The notes below the pieces were generated by a model. The model was given only the letters and a program-made list of their open reading frames with translations, ran no database searches and was not told the DNA's origin. A stretch of 64,000 nucleotides of DNA. Source: Methanomicrobiales archaeon. GTDB lineage: Archaea; Halobacteriota; Methanomicrobia; Methanomicrobiales; Methanospirillaceae. The stretch spans positions 1 through 64,000 of the forward strand of contig JALHCK010000010.1 of NCBI GenBank assembly GCA_022841205.1, given 5' to 3'. Shown piece by piece: positions 9,308-17,951 of this stretch. Made by a program: the position numbers and the translations under genes. Every line of letters starts with the position of its first letter. The stretch's first letter is position 1.

Positions 9308-9343
9308 AAAAAAAGTGCCCGGGTCCTTGAAACGGGCTTTTTT
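9308..9343 (+). terminator. Hairpin plus T-run after the DUF1646 gene
   Basis: GCCCG (9317-9321) pairs with CGGGC (9333-9337) around an 11-base loop. An A-run precedes the hairpin and a T6 run follows it immediately. Its position directly after the DUF1646 stop fits a transcription terminator. Confidence 0.6.
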
Positions 9344-9575
9344 AAACCGGGATCTTTTCCGGGGTTCTTACCCCCAAAAGCACAATGGTTCACGTGATAC
9401 TGAAAAAGGGCTCATGTGGTGCCTGGTCCCGGTTCACTGCCGGACAGATTAACGGACATTTCAGTTCTTACCGATGGGTGCCGGCTGTGAAGATGTCACG
9501 AAAAAAAACCAGGGGCCATGTGACTGCCGGGGTGCATGGTTTATACGAAACGAGGCAGAATGTTGTATAGAAGTT

Positions 9576-10145
9576 ATGGAAAATCCTGATGTTTCCCATA
9601 AAAACCATAAAAAAGCCGGCAGCACCGTCCTGATCGGACTCCGGTTACAGGATATCCGGCAGATTGCCGATCCTCTCGACCCTTCCCCGTATCCTGAAAA
9701 AGCCATTAACAGGAATATTGAAGAATATATCACCAGTGCGGTCAAGGGTTTTCCTTTGACAACCGACCTTGAACTCGCGGTATACCTTCCAGAAAAGGAC
9801 CTGCAGAGTGAAGTGGCAAAGGTGCTTGAGCAAACCATTCAGGATCACTTCCGCAACAGGGCGGCGCAGACCCAGCGGGAGGCGAAGGATACTTACGCAG
9901 GGGGGAGAATCGGGCTTGTTATCGGCACTTCTTTTCTTGCTGTAACCATCTTTGCAACCCTGGCAATTGCCAAAAAACCAGACACTGTAATAAATGACCT
10001 TATCCGGAACAGCCTTCTCATAATAGGGTGGGTGGCGATGTGGCAGCCAATCAGTGTCTTTTTCTATGCCTGGCAGCCGTTCCGGCAAAGATTGAAGGTT
10101 TACCGGAAAATCTCCGGAATGAAAGTCACACTCCTCCCCCTCTGA
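9576..10145 (+). CDS. Conserved-looking membrane protein of unknown function
   Basis: The 189-residue product starts MENPDVSHKNHKK. An upstream ATG at 9474 gives a longer, cysteine-rich extension that looks non-coding. Residues about 15-125 are soluble and mixed alpha/beta, with LEQTIQDHFRNRA helical. Two hydrophobic segments follow: IGLVIGTSFLAVTIFATLAI and SLLIIGWVAMWQPISVFFYA. The C-terminus is basic. I do not recognise a family. It stands alone between the DUF1646 terminator and the convergent Cache-domain gene. Confidence 0.6.
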   Translation: MENPDVSHKNHKKAGSTVLIGLRLQDIRQIADPLDPSPYPEKAINRNIEEYITSAVKGFPLTTDLELAVYLPEKDLQSEVAKVLEQTIQDHFRNRAAQTQREAKDTYAGGRIGLVIGTSFLAVTIFATLAIAKKPDTVINDLIRNSLLIIGWVAMWQPISVFFYAWQPFRQRLKVYRKISGMKVTLLPL

Positions 10146-10225
10146 AGCCTGAAGGGAGAGGTCAGGACGGGGTTTCCCTGGGCGATATCGCCCTGGTCTG
10201 GCGGCCCTCATCGCGGTCCGGAAAA

Positions 10226-10651
10226 TCAGGGTGAAGGGAGGGGAAACGAGCTGTCCACGCCCGTAACCTCGTTTAAGTAGACCGCCGAGCCAAGCCACCA
10301 CCGGTCATCGACAGGGAGGACGTACCCGATCTTCAGCTCCTGCCGGTCCGCCCTTGCCGGGTTTGGCCAGACAAAGACGATGAACCCGCCGGAGCGCCCG
10401 GTGTCACAGAGCTCCCGGATATTCTTCATCCCGAACGGGTCTGTCCTCTCTATCAGGCTGGTCCCTATCGCCTCCTTCAAATGGGGGTGGGCAAGGAGTG
10501 TCCCGTCATAGTCGTAAGCAAACACGTAGAGGTCGCCACGGGAGATTGCTCCGTCCTTTCGGTTGAATTCAGCGAGTGCGGCTTCTTTTCCGGCATGACC
10601 GGCATAATCCGCCGCTTCATGCACAAAACCAGCCAGGTCTGCCGGGGTCAT
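10226..10651 (-). CDS. Stand-alone Cache-domain protein
   Basis: The product (141 residues from the ATG at 10651; a GTG start at 10723 is possible) is almost entirely one single-Cache sensory domain. AYAGHAGKEAALAEFN-like helix, RGDLYVFAYDYDGTLLAHP, IGTSLIERTDPFG, RSGGFIVFVWPNP and YVLPVDDRWWLGSAVYL follow the usual order. Cache domains bind small extracytoplasmic ligands. No signal peptide, membrane helix or output domain is visible, so it is either a cytoplasmic/orphan sensor or a remnant of a longer receptor. A G-rich ribosome site directly precedes ATGACCCCG. Confidence 0.7.
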   Translation of the reverse strand: MTPADLAGFVHEAADYAGHAGKEAALAEFNRKDGAISRGDLYVFAYDYDGTLLAHPHLKEAIGTSLIERTDPFGMKNIRELCDTGRSGGFIVFVWPNPARADRQELKIGYVLPVDDRWWLGSAVYLNEVTGVDSSFPLPSP

Positions 10652-10990
10652 CCCCCCCTGAGGTTTCCCCCCGCGACATTGCCACGTGGACAACCCGGTT
10701 ATTGAGACCGGAGTTTTTCGCACCGAATATGGTCCGACGAATATAAAGCATTTTTTCCGTCAAAACACCCACTGTAAAAGCCATTTGTAAATGCAGCACC
10801 CCATGCGGCTTCGGATAAAAAACGCGGTAGCCGATCAAGGGAGGCGGGTTGTGGTTTTCCTGGAAGGAAACCCTCCGGCAGGACGCATGCTTTTTTTCGA
10901 AACCCTTTTTTTTAATGAGTATACACCAGTTAGGATGCACTCACGGGACCACTCCCTTCCCGGAGGTCATCGCCACAGTGAGATCGGTTC
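10652..10990. other. Intergenic upstream of the Kef-type antiporter
   Basis: About 340 bases between divergent genes. T-rich runs occur near 10890-10915, and TATA-like sequence (gagtataca) occurs near 10917 on the plus strand. No ORF or RNA was recognised. Confidence 0.35.
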
Positions 10991-12970
10991 ATGGAACTCG
11001 CGATACTATATGACATACTGATAATATTCGGCCTCTCCCTCCTTGTTGGCCTGCTCTTCAGCCGGATCCGCATTCCCCCGATGATCGGGTATATCGTCGC
11101 CGGCACCATCGCCGGCCCCTCGGTCCTCTCCCTGATCCACAGCCCCGCCCAGGTCGATGTCCTCGCCGAGATCGGCATCATCCTCCTCCTTTTTTCAATC
11201 GGCCTCGAGTTCTCGTTCCGACAGCTCTGGGAGATCAAGGCCCTTGTCCTGAAGGGAGGGACAATACAGGTCGTATTCGCCTCGGTGGCCACAATGGCGG
11301 TTGTGTTTCTCGCCGGGCGGCCCTGGAACGAGGCCGTCCTCCTCGGGTTTGTTGTCTCGCTCTCGAGCACCGCGGTGGTGCTCAAGGTGCTACACGACCG
11401 CGGTGAACTCGACAGCCCGCACGGAAAGCTTGCGCTGGGCATCCTGATCTTCCAGGACCTTGTGGCCATCCCGATGATGATGGCCGTGCCCTTCCTCGCC
11501 AACATAGGAAACGTGCTGTCCGAACCGATTTACGTCACGCTGCTGAAGGACCTCCTTCTCGTCGTCATCCTGGTCATTGCCGCCAAGTGGGTCATGCCCT
11601 GGCTCCTCTTCCAGATCGCACGGACCAGGAGCAGCGAGCTCTTCCTGCTCTTTGTCATCTCGGTCTGCTTTGGCGTGGCGTGGCTCGCTTCCTTTGCCGG
11701 GCTCTCGCTTGCGATGGGCGCCCTGCTCGCCGGCCTCCTCATCTCGGAGTCTGAGTTCAGCCACCAGGCCATAGGACGGATCGTACCGTTCCGGGACATC
11801 TTCACCGCATTCTTCTTTGTCTCGATCGGGATGCTGCTTGACGTGGGGTTCTTCTTTGACCACGTGGGCCTCGTGCTCGTATTCCTCGCAATCGTCCTCA
11901 TTCTCAAGTTCCTGGCCGCAGCCGCAGCACCGGCCTTCCTCGGGTACCAGATGAGGACGGTCATCCTTGCCGGGCTCGCCCTTTCCCAGATCGGGGAGTT
12001 TTCATTCATCATCACCAGGAGCGCACTCGGTTTCGGGATACTCTCAAACGAGGTGTACCAGGTCTTTTTGATCATTGCCCTCGCCACAATGGCCCTCACC
12101 CCCTTCCTCATCGCGGGCGGCCCCTCCTTTGCAGGCTACATCAGCTCGCGTCCCCTCCTTTTGAGGCTCTTTCCCACCCGCTGCCAGTGGGTCGCACGGG
12201 AGGAACGGGCGGCCCGGTCCGGCCACCTCGTGATCATCGGCTACGGGGTGAACGGCAGGAACCTTGCCCGGGCAGCGAAGATGGGGGGGATCGATTATGC
12301 CGTCATCGATATGAACCCGGATTCGGTCCGGCAGGCCAGGGGCCAGGGAGAGCCCATCATCTATGGTGATGCGACGACCGAGGGGGTGCTTGTCCATGCC
12401 GGTATAGACACCGCCCGGATTGCAGTGGTGGCCATCAATGATCCGGTTGCGACCCGGCGGATAGTGGGGCTCTGCCGGCAGAAGAATCCCGGCCTCTTCC
12501 TGATCGTCCGCACCCGTTACCTTGTCGAGGTACCTGTTCTCCGTGAGATCGGCGCCGACGAGGTCATCCCGGAGGAGTTCGAGACCTCGATCGAGATCTT
12601 CACGCGGGTGCTGAACGCCTACGGGGTTGCGGGGGATAGTGTCGACCACCTGGTCAGGGACATCCGTGCAGACAGCTACCAGGCCCTGCGAAGCACCATC
12701 ACCCCGTCTGCTGTGGCAGCACTCGACATCCCGGGCATGGAGGTGAGGGAAGTGACTGTTGCCGACGGGTCGCCAATCGCGGGAAAGACGCTTGGAGAGA
12801 TACTCCTGAAGAAGCGGTACGGTGTCACGGTGCTCGCTGTCCGGCGGAACGGAGCCATCATCCCCCACCCCGACGGCACCTGTACCATGATGGCCGGCGA
12901 TGTTGCAGTCCTGACCGGGACGATCGGGAAGATCGGGCAGTCCCTCATACTCTTTTCGGCCCGGGACTGA
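10991..12970 (+). CDS. Kef-type (CPA2) monovalent cation:proton antiporter with RCK domains
   Basis: This 659-residue protein has an N-terminal Na+/H+ exchanger-type domain (about 1-385, 11-13 helices), with FLLIFSIGLEFS-like and LSSTAVVLKVL segments and QDLVAIPMMM. A TrkA_N/RCK nucleotide-binding domain follows (about 413-530), starting HLVIIGYGVNGRNLARA. A TrkA_C domain ends the protein (about 575-655, GMEVREVTVADGSPIAGKTL). The family exchanges K+ or Na+ for protons, gated by NAD(H) or a similar ligand at RCK. It is monocistronic. A decayed TrkA_C relic lies just downstream on the other strand. Confidence 0.9.
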   Translation: MELAILYDILIIFGLSLLVGLLFSRIRIPPMIGYIVAGTIAGPSVLSLIHSPAQVDVLAEIGIILLLFSIGLEFSFRQLWEIKALVLKGGTIQVVFASVATMAVVFLAGRPWNEAVLLGFVVSLSSTAVVLKVLHDRGELDSPHGKLALGILIFQDLVAIPMMMAVPFLANIGNVLSEPIYVTLLKDLLLVVILVIAAKWVMPWLLFQIARTRSSELFLLFVISVCFGVAWLASFAGLSLAMGALLAGLLISESEFSHQAIGRIVPFRDIFTAFFFVSIGMLLDVGFFFDHVGLVLVFLAIVLILKFLAAAAAPAFLGYQMRTVILAGLALSQIGEFSFIITRSALGFGILSNEVYQVFLIIALATMALTPFLIAGGPSFAGYISSRPLLLRLFPTRCQWVAREERAARSGHLVIIGYGVNGRNLARAAKMGGIDYAVIDMNPDSVRQARGQGEPIIYGDATTEGVLVHAGIDTARIAVVAINDPVATRRIVGLCRQKNPGLFLIVRTRYLVEVPVLREIGADEVIPEEFETSIEIFTRVLNAYGVAGDSVDHLVRDIRADSYQALRSTITPSAVAALDIPGMEVREVTVADGSPIAGKTLGEILLKKRYGVTVLAVRRNGAIIPHPDGTCTMMAGDVAVLTGTIGKIGQSLILFSARD

Positions 12971-13352
12971 CAGGGTGGCGGGAACATGCTCGCATCACGG
13001 GGTTTGGCCCATAATGCTCCCAATCGTCTTTTCCAAAAACCGGTTCCACGATGAGGAATGATGCAACGTGCGTCAGGCTCGCATACAGTCCATCCCGACC
13101 ATCCTGCCAGCTGGTCCGGCTTTCCGTTTACCACAAGGTGATCTCCGGAGCCAATCCTGGACTCTCTATGTCCCAATTCCTCCCGATTGCAGTCACCGGG
13201 ACCCCGGATTCCGCCCGGACTTTCTGGTCGTCGAGAGCCTGGCCCGCCATAGGCGATCTCCCTCCACCTGTAGAGCTTTTGCGATCAGCACGGCAAAAAA
13301 TGAGTTTGTGCCGGATTGCGGTTCTCTCCCTGATCAGCCCGGCAGAAAACCC
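12971..13352. other. Intergenic between the antiporter and ilvN, with a decayed gene
   Basis: About 380 bases between converging genes. The only content recognised is the TrkA_C-like relic listed separately (13090-13250). The plus-strand frames running into ilvN (from 13051 and 13068) are antisense shadows. ilvC, which often follows ilvN, is not here. Confidence 0.45.
13090..13250 (-). pseudogene. TrkA_C (RCK_C)-like domain remnant, frameshifted
   Basis: On the minus strand one frame encodes GQALDDQKVRAESGVPVTAI followed by GRN. A second frame shortly downstream encodes SRIGSGDHLVVNGKPDQLAG. Joined, these match the TrkA_C pattern G.tL.d..vR...Gv.viaI.R followed by ...GD.LvvnG...ql. Neither frame alone is long enough. 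It is probably the tail of a lost potassium channel or transporter. The match is from pattern recognition only. Confidence 0.45.
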
Positions 13353-13856
13353 CTATTTCGCGCTTTTCACCGTCTTTGTTCCCCGGAGAATGGCGATCTT
13401 GCCGGTCCGGACCAGCTCCTTTACGCCGTACTGCCGCAACAGTTTTTCCAGGGCATCGATCTTTTCCGTATCTCCGGCGACCGAAAGGGTCACCGTCTTT
13501 GCCCCCACGTCGATTATCTGGGCCCGGAATATGGTGGCAAGCTGCATGACCTCTGCCCGGCTTGTCCCCGGATCGGCCGAGACCTTGATCAGGGCCAGTT
13601 CCCGCTCCACCCGCTCGTTCTCGGTGATGTCCGAGACCTTGATGACATCGATCAGCTTGTTGAGCTGCTTCATCACCTGCTCGATCTGGGCATCGTCCCC
13701 GATACAGACGATGGTGATCCGGCTCATGCCCGGCTCCTCGCAGACCCCGACAGCAAGGCTCTCGATGTTAAACCCCCGACGGGAGAAAAGCCCGGTCACC
13801 CGGGAGAGGACCCCGGCCTTGTTCTCGACGAGCACGCTCAGGGTGTGGGCCTTCAT
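13353..13856 (-). CDS. ilvN: Acetolactate synthase small (regulatory) subunit
   Basis: This 167-residue protein has an N-terminal ACT domain (about 4-75) beginning HTLSVLVENKAGVLSRVTGL and FSRRGFNIESLAVG, and a C-terminal ALS_ss_C domain with VSADPGTSRAEVMQLATIFR and IVDVGAKTVTLSVAGD-like sequence. It activates the IlvB catalytic subunit and confers feedback inhibition by valine in this family. Its ATG overlaps the ilvB stop by 4 bases, so the two are translationally coupled. Confidence 0.95.
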   Translation of the reverse strand: MKAHTLSVLVENKAGVLSRVTGLFSRRGFNIESLAVGVCEEPGMSRITIVCIGDDAQIEQVMKQLNKLIDVIKVSDITENERVERELALIKVSADPGTSRAEVMQLATIFRAQIIDVGAKTVTLSVAGDTEKIDALEKLLRQYGVKELVRTGKIAILRGTKTVKSAK

Positions 13857-15529
13857 TCCACGTTACCCCCGATCATCTCGTTGATCGCTGCCCCGGCCGG
13901 GACCATGGGGAAGACATTCTCCTCCCGCTCCACCCGGAAGTCGAGGACAAACGGGCCGTCGGTGTCGATCGCCGCTTTGAGCGCCGGCACAACGTCATCT
14001 GCGGACTCGACCCGTATCCCCTCCACGCCATAGGCGTTGGCCACCTTGACGAAGTCGACCGGCGGGAGCTCGGTGAAGGAGTAGCGGCGGTCGTGGAAGA
14101 GCTCCTGCCACTGCCGGACCATCCCCAGGAACCGGTTGTTCAGGATGGCCACCTTGACCGGGATGTTGTTGCAGGCCACCGTGGAGAGTTCCTGGATGTT
14201 CATCTGGAAGCTCCCGTCGCCGGCGATATCAAACACCACCTTGTCGGGACAGGCGAAGTGGGCTCCCATGGCGGCCGGAAAACCGTATCCCATGGTGCCA
14301 AGTCCCCCTGACGTGATCCAGGTCCGCGGTTTCCTAAAGCAGAAATACTGTGCGGTCCACATCTGGTTCTGCCCGACCTCGCTCACGATTATCCCCTCAC
14401 CCTTCAGGAGCTCGGAGAGTTTCTCGACCACGAGCTGGGGACGGAGCACGCCGTCCCTCCGGTAAGTGAGGGGGTGCTTCTCCTTCCATCCCCGGATCCT
14501 CGCCTGCCACCGGTCATACTCTTTCTTCTTCCGGACCTTGGCAAGCAGGTCCTGCAGGACGGACTTCGTGTCTCCCACGATGGGGACATCGACCTTCTTG
14601 TTCTTCCCGATCTCTGCCGGATCGATATCGATATGGATGACCTTTGCGTGGGGGGCAAAGGTGTCAAGTTTCCCGGTGACGCGGTCATCGAACCGGGCCC
14701 CGATGGCGATCAGGAGGTCGGACTCGATCACCGCGTAGTTGGCCGAACGGGTCCCGTGCATCCCGAGCATCCCGAGGTTCAGGGGATGGTCGCAGGGGAC
14801 CGCTCCAAGTCCCATCAGGGTGGTGGTGACCGGGATTCCCATCGTATCGACAAGGGAGATAAGTTCGGCCGATGCGTCGGATGAGATCACCCCGCCACCG
14901 GCGTAGATGAGGGGCCGTTCAGCCTCGAGGATCAGTTCGAGCGCCTTGTCGATCTGCCGGGCATGCCCCCGGACTGTCGGCTGGTAACCCCTGAGAGTGA
15001 CCGGTTCGGACTCCGGGAACTCGTAATCGATCGACTTCGTGGAGACATCCTTTGGCAAATCGATCAGGACAGGGCCCTTCCTCCCGGTACCCGCGATATA
15101 GAATGCTTCCCTGAGCACGTGGCCGAGATCCTCGGTGCGCTTCACAAGGTAGTTGTGCTTGGTGATCGGCAGGGTGATCCCGGTGATGTCTGACTCCTGG
15201 AACGCATCGTTTCCAAGCAGGCTGGTTGGGACCTGCCCGGTGATGGCCACGATGGGGACCGAGTCCATGTAGGCCGTCGCAATCCCGGTAACGAGGTTGC
15301 AGGCTCCTGGTCCGGACGTGGCCAGGCATACGCCCACGCGTCCGCTGGCACGGGCATACCCGTCAGCAGCGTGCGCGGCCGCCTGTTCATGCCGTACAAG
15401 GATGTGCCGCAATGACGATTCGTAGAGTTCATCATAAATCGGCAACACTACACCGCCGGGGTAGCCGAATATTGTCTCCACCCCTTCGCGCTGCAGCCCT
15501 TCAATCAGGATTCCTGCTCCGGTCTTCAT
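13853..15529 (-). CDS. ilvB: Acetolactate synthase large (catalytic) subunit
   Basis: This 558-residue thiamine-diphosphate enzyme condenses two pyruvates to acetolactate, or pyruvate with 2-oxobutyrate, for valine, leucine and isoleucine synthesis. The N-terminal domain has GYPGGVVLPIYDEL and the catalytic-glutamate region LVRHEQAAAHAADGYARA. The C-terminal ThDP domain has DIAGDGSFQMNIQEL. The length is normal for archaeal IlvB. The start overlaps the 3' end of the upstream leuA/cimA-like gene by 29 bases. The operon order is leuA/cimA-ilvB-ilvN. Confidence 0.96.
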   Translation of the reverse strand: MKTGAGILIEGLQREGVETIFGYPGGVVLPIYDELYESSLRHILVRHEQAAAHAADGYARASGRVGVCLATSGPGACNLVTGIATAYMDSVPIVAITGQVPTSLLGNDAFQESDITGITLPITKHNYLVKRTEDLGHVLREAFYIAGTGRKGPVLIDLPKDVSTKSIDYEFPESEPVTLRGYQPTVRGHARQIDKALELILEAERPLIYAGGGVISSDASAELISLVDTMGIPVTTTLMGLGAVPCDHPLNLGMLGMHGTRSANYAVIESDLLIAIGARFDDRVTGKLDTFAPHAKVIHIDIDPAEIGKNKKVDVPIVGDTKSVLQDLLAKVRKKKEYDRWQARIRGWKEKHPLTYRRDGVLRPQLVVEKLSELLKGEGIIVSEVGQNQMWTAQYFCFRKPRTWITSGGLGTMGYGFPAAMGAHFACPDKVVFDIAGDGSFQMNIQELSTVACNNIPVKVAILNNRFLGMVRQWQELFHDRRYSFTELPPVDFVKVANAYGVEGIRVESADDVVPALKAAIDTDGPFVLDFRVEREENVFPMVPAGAAINEMIGGNVE

Positions 15530-17016
15530 GCTCTTCCCTCAAAAGCCTGTTCATTCCGGCGATCACCGCTTCGACGCTGGCCATGATGATGTCCGTGCGG
15601 GCGCCTCGTGAGGTAATTATCTTTCCGTCCTTACTTAACCTTACCGTCACGTCCACGAGAGCATCGGTTCCGCCGTGGATGGCATCGACATGGTATTCCT
15701 CGAGCGCGATATCGGCGACGGCTGCAACCGACTTCCGAAGCGCTCCCATCGCCGCGTCGACCGGGCCGGTCCCCGTGGAAGCACTGGTGATCTCTTCGCC
15801 GAGGACTTCAAGCGTGACCGAAGCGGTGGGGGTGGCATTGCTCCCGCTAACCACGGTGAACTGCTTCATCTTCAGGACCGGCTTGCATTCGATGGACATC
15901 GCCGCTTCGGCGACAGCCATGAGGTCGGCATCGGTGATCCGCATCCCCTGGTCACCGAGTTCCTTGATCCTCCGGAGGATCTCCTTTAACTGGTGCTCGT
16001 CCGGGTGGTAATGGAGCTCGGTAAGGGCCGCTTCGACCGAGGCAGAACCCGAGTGTTTTCCAAGCAGGATGCGGCGCTTCCTCCCGATCATCTCCGGAGG
16101 CACCGGTTCATAAGTGCTCGGCTCACGGAGGACCCCGTGGGCGTGGATCCCGCTCTCATGGGTGAATGCCATCTCTCCCACGATGGCCTTGCTGGTCGGG
16201 AGACCTACCCCGGTCAGGCGGGAGACGAGGACCGACAGGGGGTAAAGCTCCCTTGTCTTTATCCCGGTGCGGTAATCGTAGAGGATCTCGAGGGCCATTA
16301 CCAGTTCCTCGAATGCCACGTTGCCGGCCCGCTCGCCAAGACCGTTGACCGTTGTATGGGCCGATGTGGCACCGGCCCGGAGGGCGGCCATGGTATTGGC
16401 CATCCCCATCCCCAGGTCATCATGGCAGTGGATGGAGAGCGGGGCCAGGCAGAGCGGGGGGATGATCTCTGCGACCCGCTCAGGGGTGAGCAGCCCGACC
16501 GTGTCGCAGAAGCAGAGCCGGTCGGCTCCCCGTTCAAGCCCACCCTGGAAGACCTCGCGGATGAAGGCCGGATCGGCACGGGAGGCGTCTTCTCCGGACA
16601 GCTCCACGATGAGGCCACGTTCCTTTGCGTAGCTCACCGCCTCCATGGCCATCCCGAATACCTGCGGGCGGGTCTTTCGCATCTTCTTCTCGATGTGCAG
16701 GTCGCTTACCGGGATGACCAGGTGCACCGAATCGGCACCACAGTCGGCAGCATGGTCGATATCCAGCTTCACGGCCCTGACATAGGTGCAGATCTCGGCT
16801 GCAAGACCGGCAGACGAGATGAGCCTGAGCGCCTGGCGTTCCCCATCCGATGCCGCCGCCGAGCCGACCTCGATCACATTCACGCCGATGTCGGAGAGCC
16901 GGACTGCGATCTCCAGTTTTTCATCAGGCTTCAAGGAGACGCCGGGAGTCTGTTCCCCGTCCCGTAAGGTGGTATCAAAAAAGCGTACTCCGTCAGAGAA
17001 TAAAACGATCTGTCAT
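15501..17016 (-). CDS. leuA: 2-isopropylmalate / (R)-citramalate synthase, 5' frameshift
   Basis: The enzyme condenses acetyl-CoA with 2-oxoisovalerate (leucine) or pyruvate (isoleucine via citramalate). The DRE-TIM barrel shows DTTLRDGEQTPGVSL, SIHCHDDLGMGMANT and a C-terminal LeuA dimer domain (LRKSVAAVADIALEEYHVDA). The downstream frame has no ATG/GTG/TTG before the catalytic DTTLRDGEQ motif; the first usable start is a TTG at 16934, after that motif. An ATG with a GGTGG site sits at 17016 in the neighbouring frame. Removing one T from the T4 run at 17002-17005 joins them as MTDRLFSDGVRFFDTTLRDG. Substrate choice (LeuA versus CimA) is unresolved. Confidence 0.85.
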
Positions 17017-17095
17017 GGAAATTCCACCACAAGGATAGAACTGGCGGTCACAGATACTTAAGCATTTGGATGATACCGCGGAAAAAAAGGGAATT

Positions 17096-17893
17096 TCAGG
17101 CCGGAGAAGGCGCCCGCGGCTCACCGGTCTCATAGATGAGCGTGATATACCGCGTGAAGAAGACGGTGATGAACGGTGAGATGATCAGCTGGATGACTCC
17201 CCCGATATATGGGATAAGTCCCACAACGACCTGGACGATGACGATTGCCACCCCCCCGATTATCAGGGCGAGTATGTAGGAACCCCAGCCGATCCTCCCG
17301 ATCGTGGCAAAGATTGCCGAAAAGTTGAATGCCTCACCGATTTTTCCTGTCCGGGCAAACCGGATAATGCCGATGTAGGCGATAAGCCCGAGGATTATTG
17401 CCACGATTACTGCGACAAGTATGCCTGCGAAGGCACCTCCGATGACGGGGAGGATGCTTTCCATGCCGATGTCAGGGCCGGCTGACAGTGCAGCAAGGAT
17501 CGCCCCTCCTATGGTAATGCCGAGGATGATGAGAACCGGGATGGCATAGATGATATGGATCACGATATACTTGATCCCGTCGGTAAACATCTTTCCGAAG
17601 CCGGATACTGCCGGCAGCGGTACTTCTCCCCGGAATATCTTCAGCATATATCCCATGTAGAACGCGCCGAGCAGGACGGCGGCCACAACGGCAACGATGA
17701 CCAGTCCGGCCACCGTCGGGATATCCGGCATTCCCCCTCCAATCAGCAGGGGGATCATCGCCAGCACGGCCAGGACGAACGGGATGACGGGCAGGAGTGC
17801 CAGCACTATCAGCAGGACCCAGGTCCCAGGATTGCCAAGGAGGCCGTCCTTGGCATAGGCAAAGGAATCTCCAAGTAGCTTTCCAAAGTCCAC
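17096..17893 (-). CDS. DUF4013 multi-pass membrane protein
   Basis: This 265-residue protein has about six hydrophobic segments. It opens MDFGKLLGDSFAYAKDGLLG, the amphipathic start typical of DUF4013 proteins of methanogens and other archaea. The helices are rich in Ile, Val and Gly; GFGKMFTDGIKYIVIHIIYA occurs in the middle, and FNFSAIFATIGRIGWGSYIL towards the end. The function is unknown. It lies between purH and the leuA/cimA operon on the same strand with its own spacing, so it is probably transcribed alone. Confidence 0.85.
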   Translation of the reverse strand: MDFGKLLGDSFAYAKDGLLGNPGTWVLLIVLALLPVIPFVLAVLAMIPLLIGGGMPDIPTVAGLVIVAVVAAVLLGAFYMGYMLKIFRGEVPLPAVSGFGKMFTDGIKYIVIHIIYAIPVLIILGITIGGAILAALSAGPDIGMESILPVIGGAFAGILVAVIVAIILGLIAYIGIIRFARTGKIGEAFNFSAIFATIGRIGWGSYILALIIGGVAIVIVQVVVGLIPYIGGVIQLIISPFITVFFTRYITLIYETGEPRAPSPA

Positions 17894-17951
17894 TTTTTAA
17901 TCACCTGTTTTATGTTCAGACAGATGAACTTAAAAAAGGTATCGTGCTTTT

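Noticed and set aside
13051..14033. Plus-strand frames overlapping ilvN
   Set aside because: They are antisense to the ACT domain of ilvN and contain no recognisable domain.
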